Of a stretch of 64,000 bases of DNA, positions 55,633-64,000 are shown in pieces (the stretch's first letter is position 1; each line of letters opens with the position of its first letter). The notes beneath the pieces are model-generated. The model saw only the letters and a list, made by a program, of their open reading frames with translations. It did not search any database and was not told the origin of the DNA. Source of the DNA: Macquaria australasica (lineage: Eukaryota; Chordata; Actinopteri; Centrarchiformes; Percichthyidae); the NCBI GenBank assembly GCA_005408345.1, contig SEMN01000644.1, positions 1-64,000 on the forward strand, written 5' to 3'. The position numbers were made by a program, and so were the translations under genes.

Positions 55633-57905
55633 CACCTTCAGCTGGCCTAAACCCTGCCCTGCACCCACCCAGCCTGGCCTTGACCAGGGGGTTGGGGAGG
55701 GTCTCCCTCAGGACTTTTGGTGCTTTTTCAAAGCAGAACTTTCAGAAGAATCTAGAGAGCTGGCTGCTGTGGTCCCCTCACAGTTTCCATCTCACTCCTC
55801 CCTGGTGTTTATCTTTCACTGTTCCTTCTGAGCAGCTCGTCCTATACTAAGCTAACAGCCACTTCATGAAAAAGTCCTGGCCTTCAAACACACACACACA
55901 CACACAGGACAAAACCCCTAACAAGAGACAGTCTTACAGAGGCCCCTCTTGCAACCACTGCTTGCACTAGTGTTCCTGTTCCCAAGCTACCAGGTGCTGT
56001 TGGTGGTAGGGTGGTAACCAGTAATAGGAGTGTCTGTAATTCTATAATCTCCTTTCTGCTTTTGTGATCACCCTACTTCCTCAAAGCCAAACTTCAGGGT
56101 TCACATGGATAAAGCTTCTCAACCTTTATGTATGTTGCTAAAATGCAAATTTACTCTGTTTAGCATCACATTAATGCCATGTGTTCTAATCATAAGCCTT
56201 GCAATGGATGGTCATGTAGGGTGAAATTATGATTAGAGCAGCAGAATTTCCTCTAAGTACTTTTTGAGAGTTACTGTTCATTCAGAATGAACGGCATGAC
56301 TCTTTGATGATATCAGGAGTAAATGCTGAGACATTGTTTTTGTCAGAACTTGTGTAAACTTTTGTGTAAACAATTTGGCTAAGCTGAGAAAAACTTCCGA
56401 TGTTTTATGCATCCAACCCTGGCCTTTTATTGCATTCGTCCAATCATGATCCACCCTGTTTTGACCCTGTATGCCTTTTCTCAGCTCCAGTATGCCCTAA
56501 TCTCCATCGATGCCTTTGTCTGTATCACAAAACCTCACTTGATCCTACTGTTATCATATGACTGCTCTTATTAACTGTGATTCTGAACTGGGGGTTGCCA
56601 AACCAGAAATCCCTGTTCTGGCCCTGTGAGAGCATGAAAACGACACCCTCGTGTGGTGCGTGACAGTTTATAAGCTCTTTGTTCTCTGAAATTCTCTTGA
56701 AATCATTGTGCAGCCGACTCATGTGGCCTAGAAACCTACTCGGCCTATATGTTATATTTTGGCTCAATGGTGCAAAAGTCATGTGAAACACTGCTCTTTC
56801 TTATTTACAGTAGCAGTTACTGTAAAACATTTCTCTGTTGGTTATAGCAGCAAGAAAAGCTAATGGTTAAGCAGCTGGAAAGGCAGCTAACATCTATTCA
56901 ATCATCTGTATTAGCATACTCAATATAATGTGTACTGAACATAAAGGACAAAGATAACATGTACAGCTTGTAGCCTTTATATAGATGTTTTGTTTTTTTT
57001 AATCAAAGAGATTTTTCAATCAGTGCATTAAGCTATTCAGTTGTGTTTCTGGAGAGGTTTTTGGTCTGTTATGTGAGTTTGATTGTAGCGTGATCAATCT
57101 GTGGAATGTCAGACTGATTATGATCTGGGATTTGGAGTCCCACTCTACCCATTCACAAACTATTAAGCTGAGTCTGCTGGTCTCAAGTGCACTTGTGTTA
57201 GTGGAAAGTGGGAAACAGTCATTGTGCTCTTATGGCAGTTCCATAAAATGTATAGGAACCATAAAATGCCAAAAAGGAAGGTTCGACTGCACCGCGTGGT
57301 ACGGTCACTATAAATCATTTGTTCTTTGATCTCAACACTTTGGTGCTTGTTAACCTACCAATTCTTCACATGAAGAGACTGTATAACTGACAGCATAATG
57401 CTTCATATAACTGGATTGTCTCTGTTGAACCAGCACTTACAAACCGTCAGCTACTGGCAATCTTAACTTAGCCAGAGCAACATTGGTGCTTTTGGATAAA
57501 CTCAAAAGTAGAGACTTCTGCATGTAGCAGCTCACAGTCATTTACACAGCAATCACACTCATATCTTTGTCTCTTAGCATTATGGATACATTAGGTGTGT
57601 TTCACTCTTTAAAAACAACTATGCTTAGTAATGTAGAAACCCATTCAAAGCAGACAGATGGGCAGATGTGTTCATCTGTCTGAACCAATGCTGTCTTTGT
57701 GTCTGAGCCTCCCCAGGCTGCTTCTACTGACCTACATCTAGACCTGTATTCCCTAATCATCATCATCCAATTCTCTCTCTTCTCTTTTTTCTCTCTTAGT
57801 CCTGCCTGTGTATCTGGTTGAACACAGGCTGTATTATTATTTGTTTTTGAATACCAGAAATGCTATTTTCCTATTTGCAAAAATAAAAAGCAAAAAATGA
57901 AAATT
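55633..57905 (+). other. klf15: klf15 3' UTR
   Basis: No other gene-like frame occurs until a strong AATAAA at 57,882-57,887 after a T-rich tract. A 2.3-kb 3' UTR is plausible. A (CA)n run lies at about 55,888-55,906. Confidence 0.6.
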
Positions 57906-58166
57906 CTGAATCATTTCCTTTGTTGTTATTTGAGGGATGCTTTTTGAAAAGAACTCTTGGAGAGATTATGGCAGAATGGGAGTTACAGTAATAACTGAGC
58001 TCATAAACAAGTGTTAGAAACCAGATAATTAGGTAAATGGTGTGAAAAAAGTGTTATTTTTAACACCCACCACCACTTGACATAATAATCTTATTGTGTG
58101 GAATGATATGGTCCCATTTAGACATCTGCCATTAATTGATTGGCCAACACTAATTAGACTTCCCAC

Positions 58167-59165
58167 CAGTGGTGGAAAGTAATTAAGTACATTTACTTAA
58201 CTGTACTTAAAGCTGCACACGTCATTATTTTCACATTAACAATGGATCAAATGGCTAGGTGTAATGTGAAAGGCGTTGCCCACAGAGACAAAGTCAAAGA
58301 ACTATGACCCAAATGATGCAGTTTCCCTCTTTGCAGATTGTCTACTCTGCGGTTGGTTGCTTAGTTGCAGAAAATACTACGAATGAAGAACAGCAATAGA
58401 GAAAAGTAAGAGCAGAGATTTCTCTGCTTGGACCAATGACCAGGTGGAACTGTTACTGAAAGTAAGTGTTGTAATTCATTATTAATGTTGAATAAACCGC
58501 TGGTAGTCAAGTCTGATGTTTGTTTTCGTCTGGGAAGGGGTCACGTGATAGGGGTGTGACGAATCAGGGAAGGACACGTCATGGCTGATAAGAACCAATC
58601 AGGAAGCAAACGTGGGTGTCTGCGTCATCGTTTTAAAACGTCTACGTTTTTGCCCGTCCTCACTAAAACACAATCTGGAGTTTTCAAACTAAAACGGGGT
58701 CAGCAGCGTCTTAAAAGGTCTCAGTTTTAGGGGTTATAAAACACAGGAGTAGTGTGGACGCTAGGCGTAAACGTAGCAAAAGTTCTGCGTTTTAAAACGA
58801 AAACGTAGTAGTGTGGATGTAGCCTTAGAACATAGTGGAGCATTTAGCAACTAAAGAGACCCGTATTTCTCTCAGTAGTTGATGGAGACCAAAATTTCAA
58901 ATGAATGTTAATTCTGCTCTGTGTCTGCTGGATGTGTAACATGTTCATCACAACAACTTGTTAATACTGTAAATTAGGTGTTTTCAGCTTGTTCCGCTGC
59001 CCTCAAGTGGCCAAAAATTGATGAATGCAGCTTTAAATACAATTCTTAGGTACTTATACTTTACTAGTATTAGTATTTATTTTCCGCTACTTTATACTTG
59101 TATTTCAATACATTTCAAAAAGAAGTATTGTACTTTATACTCCATTACCTTTATTTGACAACCAT
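58167..59165 (+). repeat. Older GTACTT-rich repeat, split by a TTAA element
   Basis: The left part is 58,167-58,210 (CAGTGGTGGAAAGTAATTAA then GTACATTTACTTAACTGTAC) and the right part is 59,033-about 59,165 (AATACAATTCTTAGGTACTT…). Removing 58,211-59,032 and one TTAA restores the continuous text CTGTACTTAAATACAATTC, as expected for this family (other fragments at 2,447, 8,478 and 10,140). Confidence 0.75.
58207..59036. mobile_element. TTAA-flanked non-autonomous element (copy B)
   Basis: Element 58,211-59,032, flanked by TTAA at 58,207-58,210 and 59,033-59,036. Ends are perfect inverted repeats AGCTGCA / TGCAGCT. Same family as copy A at 31,807-33,493. It appears to carry its own insertion at about 58,345-58,830, ending with AAAACGTAGTAGTGTGGATG and rich in ACGTTT words, which looks like a hAT-type MITE fragment. 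Confidence 0.82.
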
Positions 59166-59511
59166 ATTATGTTTTTTGTAGATTCAAGTTGCTTTAGTGG
59201 TTAAATTACATCGTGTTTGACACATGACCTTATAAAGTTAATGGCTAACATGTTAGCAAACAGTTGCCTACTTTTAAATCCCACAGACATGGAGCAACAT
59301 TACCTTTCATTTGGAGATGTGTTGAGATGTATTCACTCTCTTTTAGCTCTGTCTTGGTCTTTACCAACTATATAAATGCTCCACTGTGTTCACCAACCAG
59401 TTGCTAACTGTGTCTGCTGTTTGGTGCTGGGCAGGTAGTGTACAGTGGGCTTATCAGAACTTTTTTGCAGAGAACAGCTGCCTGCTGTGGCTGAGACGTT
59501 GATGAGGACAC
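59166..59511. other. Spacer before the LTR element
   Basis: Unassigned AT-rich DNA. Confidence 0.5.
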
Positions 59512-59727
59512 TGTAGTGTTTACAGTGTATACAACACCATAGAGTGTGTGCGGCAGTGATGTGTAACGTGGCTGCCTGCCATCATGCACAGTAATACACA
59601 GTAACAGGAACCTGAAAAGTGTACAGATGTATGCATGCTGTTTTCTTAATGGGGTACATTCAGTAAACTTCAATGTTAACATAACGGCAGTTGTCCGCAT
59701 ATTATTTTCGTGTATGGAAACACCACA
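59512..59727 (+). repeat. Candidate 5' LTR and primer-binding site of a Ty3/Gypsy element
   Basis: The right edge is well placed: …CACCACA is followed directly by TTGGCGACGAGG at 59,728, the kind of primer-binding-site context seen in fish Ty3/Gypsy elements. The left edge (TGTAGTG at 59,512) is a guess based on TG…CA ends. No second LTR of the same type was found. Confidence 0.45.
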
Positions 59728-59870
59728 TTGGCGACGAGGATAAAAAGTCGGTGAAGACCCCTTTCTACGCACGACAGAAAGAATACAGAAAAAAAAGAGA
59801 ACTGCACCTAGCAAAGTGCTAACAAGCCGACGAGGACCACGAGTGGCTAACGCATCAGGCTGCACTCATC

Positions 59871-61235
59871 ATGTCACTCGCCAACACCGTCGCTCTGCCA
59901 GCTTTTGACAGAAAGGGATCCAAGCTCCATAGGACCACGTTGGCCCAAATGGGTGCAGAGGTTTGAGAACTATACTGCCATGAACATTACAGGAGATGCA
60001 AGGCTAAAAGCTCTGCTGCTGCACTTAGCAGGAGAGCGTGTGCATGGCATATAGTATGACACGCTAGCAAAAGAGGCAGATAAATATGTGGACGTTAAGC
60101 AGAAGTTAAAAACGTACTTTACACCAAAAAAGAATGTTCTGTACCAGGTATACATGTTCAGAAAGGCAGTGCAACAGTCAAGTGAAAACTTAGACACGTA
60201 CTGTACCAGACTACGCATGCTTTCAAAGAATTGTGAGTTTGCCGATGTGGATCAAGAAATCAAAGCACAACTGATTCAAAGCTGCACTTCATCCAGGTTA
60301 CGTAGACAAGCGCTCAGAGAGCCTGAAAATAGCCTAGATGACCTTCTTGACCATGGGAGATCACTGGAACTGTCCGAACAACAAGCAGCTGGCATGTAAG
60401 AGGGAGCAGCTGCATCAGTGAATGCAGTGCATCAGAAGAGACGGCCAGCCACCAGCCAAGAGTGCCAGGCCAAACAACCAGTGCAGGAACTGTGGAGGAA
60501 AGTACCCGCAAGAAGGAGACTGCCCAACAAGGGGCAAGGACTGTAAAGCATGTGTTAAGCTGAATCACTTTGCAAGGCAGTGCAGATCAAAGCAGAAGCA
60601 ACCCGGCACAGGCCGTGAAACAAAATCCAAGGCAAACAGTCAATAACACAAAATGCATAAGAAAGTGTACAACGTAACCAGCACAACACATGACGACAAC
60701 ACACAAGACTCATCTAATGATGAAGACACATATGTGTTTGTATCCAATAACAACAACAACACAATACAGCCACAGACATACATTAGGCTTAATGATGTCA
60801 AGATATCAGCTTTAATTGATTCAGGAGCTACAGTGAATGTTATCAGTGAAACGGTTCTCAGTACACTGACGCCATGCCCGCAGCTCATTCCAGCCAACAT
60901 CAAAATATTCCCATATGGCTGCACCACTCCATTTCGCATAGATGGTGCATTCACATGCAATACAGAGGCAGGAAAAAAAAGACTAGAAGCAAGTTCTATG
61001 TGATGAAGGGTGATGGCTGCTCTCTGCTAGGCTACAGAACAGCTACGGATCTAGGCCTCATTAAAATAATCAACTGTGGACAGTTACCCAGAGCAGTTCC
61101 AGGGAATTGGCAAGTTAAAGGACTTCCAAGTTAAGCTTCACATCAACAGTGACATTCAACCTACATGTCAGCCACACAGGCAGGTCCCGTTTCATATTCG
61201 ACAGAAAGTCGAGGATGAGCTGAAAAAGCATGTAG
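59871..61235 (+). mobile_element. Ty3/Gypsy (Mag-like) retrotransposon remnant: gag, zinc knuckles, protease, start of RT
   Basis: The ATG at 59,871 starts a gag-like protein (MSLANTVALPAFD). The gag region includes VDVKQKLKTYFTPKK and LDTYCTRLRMLSKNCEFADV and is broken by stops and frameshifts (for example near 59,960 and 60,055). A nucleocapsid segment at about 60,475-60,600 has two CCHC-like knuckles. The second (CKACVKLNHFARQC) is complete; the first (CRNCGGKYPQEGDCP) has Gln where His is expected. A retropepsin core with LIDSGATVNVIS lies near 60,810-60,850. The reading then reaches the beginning of the reverse transcriptase (FHIRQKVEDELKK near 61,190-61,230) and stops. Inactive. Confidence 0.8.
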
Positions 61236-61563
61236 CCATCCGCCCGAGCGGCTCCCCATGTCTGGTCGTCCTCCTGGCCGTCCTCCCGAGCAGTTCCCCA
61301 TGTCTTGTCATCCTCCTGGCCGTCCTCCCGAGCGGCTGTCCATGTCTGGTTGTCCTCCAGGCCATCCGCCTGAAGGTTCCTGTTCGGCCTCTGCCCTGCC
61401 TCCAGGCTGTCCGCCTGAGGGGTCCTGTTTGGCCTCTGTCCAGCCCCGGGTCTGGTTTTCTCTGGGTCCCTCCCCGGGACCCCCTCCGCCCACCCGAGTT
61501 GGTGTTCCCTGAGGGATGTCATGGATCCATCCCTTGGGGGGGGTACTGTCATGATCCACCATG
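61236..61563 (+). mobile_element. 3' end of a second Ty3/Gypsy element: Pro-rich tandem repeats, polypurine tract, LTR start
   Basis: From about 61,240 the sequence consists of five imperfect 42-45-bp tandem units that encode Pro-rich repeats (PPGRPPEQFP, PPGRPPERLS, PPGHPPEGSC…). They are followed by a G-rich tract CTTGGGGGGGGTACTGTCATG at about 61,534-61,554. That is the polypurine tract and first bases of an LTR in a common type of fish Gypsy element. It is cut at about 61,563 by the reversed LINE. It is not the natural continuation of the RT that precedes it. Confidence 0.65.
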
Positions 61564-63480
61564 ATATTCAAGATTCAAGAGTTTTATTGTTACATGTTTT
61601 CATACGAGTACAAAAACAGTAAAATTCTTATGTTTTGGCTCCCCCCCTTGCAGCACAATACACAATAAATAGGTTTTACATAAAAACAAGAGGGCAACAT
61701 AGTACAATATACTACAGTATATACAAAAAAAGAAAAAATGAGAATAAAAATATAATACTATAAGAAAAGCCATAGCTATAACTGTAAAGACTATAAAAAA
61801 GAAGAAGTACAATATGATACAAAAAAATAAGAATAAAAATATAAAAGAAATAAGAGTAAATAATTGGTGAGGGGGTAAAGTGGCAAATGGTAGTATAAAT
61901 ATTGTAAAGTGACCTGTGCAGGTGTGTGATCTATGGTTAGTTGAATGGCAGCAGGCGAGGGCCTAGGCCCTATAGTCAGTTGTTTAAGAGCCTGGTTGCT
62001 TGATGGAAAAAGCTGTCCTTTAGCCTGCTGGTCCTGGCTTTGAGGCTGGATACCGTTTGCCAGACGGTAGCAGCTCAAACAGTCTGTGGTTGGGGTGGGT
62101 GGGGTCTATGAGGATCCTACGAGCCTTCCTGAGACACCACTCCTTGTAAATGTCTTGGATGGAGGGAAGCTCACATCCACTGATGCGCTGGGCTGTCCGC
62201 ACCACTCTCTGCAGTGCTCCACGGCTGACTGCAGTGCAGTTACCCAGCCAGGAGGTGATGCACCCAGTCAGGACGCTCTCTGTGGTTCCTCTGTAGAAGG
62301 CCCGCAGGATCTTGGGCCCCATGCCGAACTTTTTCAGCCGCCTGAGGTGAAAAAGGCGTTGTTGGGCCCTCTTCACCACGTGGCCGGTGTGTTTGTCCCA
62401 GGTGAGGTCATCGGTGATGTGGACGCTGAGGAATTTGAAGCTGCTGACTCTCTCAACAGCAGAACCGTTGATGGTGATGGGGGCCAGCCTCTCTCCTTTC
62501 CTCCTGTAGTCCACTATCAGCTCCTTGGTTGTGTCGTCGGCGAACTTAATCACCAAGGTGGAGCTGTGTGTGGCTACACAGTCGTGGGTGTACAGGGAGT
62601 AGAGGAGCGGGCTGAGAACGTAGCCCAGAGGAGCTCCTGTGCTGAGAGTCAGAGCATTGGAAGAGATGGAGCCCATCCTCACCACTTGGCGTCGACCCAT
62701 TAGGAAGTCCAGGACCCAGCTGCACAGGCTGGGGTTGAGTCCTAGGCTCCTCAGCTTGGTGTCGAGTCTGGAGGGGACTATTGTGTTGAATGCTGAACTG
62801 TAAACTACGAACAGCATCCTTACATATGAGTTCCTCTTTTCCAGGTGGGCGAGAGTAGAGTGCAATGTTGTGGCTATGGCATCGTCAGTAGATCTGTTGT
62901 CCCGGTAAGCAAATTGATGGGGGTCAAGAGTAGGGGGTAACATGGTTTGGATGATGTCCTTTACCAGTCTTTCAAAGCATTTGCTCACAATGGGCATGAG
63001 GGCAACGGGGCGCCAGTCGTTGAGACATGTCACTTTGCTCTTCTTAGGCACAGGGACAATGGTGGAGGATTTGAAGCAGGAAGGTACTACACATGTGGAT
63101 AGGGAGAGATTGAATATGTCTGTAAACACTCCAGCTAGCTGCGATACGCACGCTCTGAGCACGCGACCCGGTATACCGTCTGGGCCGGCCGCTTTGCGGA
63201 TGTTGATGCGCAGGAACGTCTTGCGCACGTCAGCCTCAGTGACAGTCCCGGCGGTGACAACTCCCTCCGTGAGGTTGGTGTTTGGAACCTCAAAACGAGC
63301 GTAAAAAGTATTTAGCTCTTCCGAAGGGATGCTGCAACATTAGCTACAGAGCTGGGTTTCCCTTTAAAGTCCGATATGATGTGTAGCCTTTGCCATAAGC
63401 TACATGAATCGTTGCCACTCAGCTGTGTCTCAATCATCGCCTTGTATTCCCGTTTGGCTGCCTTGATCACTCTACGGCAG
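61564..63480 (-). mobile_element. Non-LTR retrotransposon (jockey/CR1-like group), 5'-truncated, with internal deletion
   Basis: Read right to left. The end of the linker (RRVIKAAKREYKAMIETQLS at about 63,480-63,420) is followed by a frameshift near 63,312 and then the RT ORF 63,228-62,020. RT motifs are NIRKAAGPDGIPGRVL, FKSSTIVPVPKK, LNDWRPVALMPI, AFNTIVPSRLD, GAPLGYVLSPLLY and FADDTT. After FADDTT the text jumps directly to KELIVDYRRKGERL, so the family's usual roughly 40 residues between them are missing. The C terminus carries CITSWLGNCTAVSRGALQRV. The 3' UTR runs to about 61,564, ending in TTGAATCTTGAATA. Inactive. Confidence 0.82.
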
Positions 63481-64000
63481 TGACGTGCGGTGAGGTTCAT
63501 GACTAGTGAGGCACTGACTCCTCTGGAGTCGGATGTAAAAATATATGAACCCAAAATAGAAGCTTATATTTCAATTTTGACCTTAATTGAGACATTTAGT
63601 TGTTTTAAAAGCTTTTAATTATGCTTTAATCAATTCCACACTGTTCAACAATACGATAGCAAGAAAAACAAAAGAATATTTAATATAAGGTCAAATTCGA
63701 TTCCCCATTGTGCCTATGGGGCTCAGCACTGCCCCCTATCAGTGCGGCACGGTACTTTCTGCCTCACCCTGTGCATTTTCACTGCGCATTTATGGCGGAT
63801 CAGAAAGACTAAATATGTCACACACATTCATTAAATATATTAGACAGACTGTGGAGCTTCAGCATGTGTAGTACATGTGTAATCAAACATGTATATTGGC
63901 GATATAAAGAGAGACAGCAATGGGCATGCGCCAACTGCCTGCGTCAGTCAGTGTGTGTAGCACAGCGCCGTCAGAGGTGAGACACAGTTCATCTCTGCCT
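63481..64000. repeat. Probable fragment of another interspersed element, family unknown
   Basis: The LINE text stops abruptly at about 63,480, where GTGACGTGCGGTGAGG begins. The following sequence is AT-rich, then CpG-rich (CTATCAGTGCGGCACGGTAC). It looks like the end of a DNA transposon but no second end is inside the window. No coding frame. Confidence 0.35.

Noticed and set aside
61115..61571. Long Gly/Pro/Arg-rich minus-strand open frames
   Set aside because: They are shadows of the Pro-coding tandem repeats of the Gypsy 3' end.
62086..62703. 205-codon + strand open frame
   Set aside because: It lies opposite the LINE reverse transcriptase, whose motifs are clear on the minus strand.

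Overview
The window is nuclear DNA from a ray-finned fish, probably a percomorph teleost. It has widely spaced spliced genes with GT-AG introns, CpG-rich promoters, many dinucleotide microsatellites, and a dense, varied set of transposable elements (L2-, RTE/Rex3-, L1- and other non-LTR retrotransposons, Ty3/Gypsy, a DIRS-type tyrosine-recombinase retroelement, piggyBac, hAT- and Harbinger-like MITEs). The species cannot be named from the sequence. I see no bacterial operon, CRISPR array or tRNA gene.

Three protein-coding genes can be supported, all on the + strand. (1) nucks1 (14,570-26,067, eight coding exons, 303 codons) encodes the acidic/basic nuclear phosphoprotein NUCKS1. Its CpG-rich promoter lies just upstream and its 3' UTR runs to about 27.2 or 28.4 kb. 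(2) slc45a3 (34,772-43,346) is represented only by its last four coding exons. The exon for the N-terminal transmembrane helices is not found in the window, and the first exon present contains one base too many, so this copy looks broken or mis-assembled. The nucks1-slc45a3 pair in the same orientation matches the order on human 1q32. (3) A klf15-type Kruppel-like factor (52,045-55,632, two coding exons, 420 aa) has a CpG-rich promoter around 50.2-50.8 kb with two CCAAT boxes, an E-box and a TATA-like sequence.

Layout: 0-14 kb is mostly transposon debris (LINE endonuclease fragment; a piggyBac element with intact ends and TTAA duplications; a solo LTR with a perfect target duplication; a 222-bp TTAA MITE; an L1-like 3' end), plus two weak exon-like fragments. 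14-28.5 kb is nucks1. 29.5-33.5 kb is a DIRS remnant followed by a TTAA-flanked element that itself carries a 949-bp foldback element; this is where the 5' end of slc45a3 would be expected. 34.7-43.3 kb is the rest of slc45a3. A Harbinger-like MITE sits immediately behind one of its splice donors, and an L2 LINE, itself interrupted, lies in its last intron. 43.3-50 kb is gene-poor but holds a 176-bp copy of part of the klf15 coding exon and a 1-kb MITE with a long internal hairpin. 50-58 kb is klf15. 58-64 kb is a pile of nested elements: a TTAA element inside an older repeat, a degenerate Ty3/Gypsy element fused to the 3' end of another, and a LINE in reverse orientation.

The three genes do not form a pathway. 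NUCKS1 is a chromatin and DNA-repair associated protein, SLC45A3 a proton/sugar-type membrane transporter, and KLF15 a zinc-finger transcription factor. The most interesting observations are the partial in-frame duplicate of the klf15 exon, the damaged slc45a3, the Harbinger insertion at a splice donor, two equal-sized similar exons in nucks1, and several TTAA-flanked elements with unrelated termini. I did not find a clearly new biological system.
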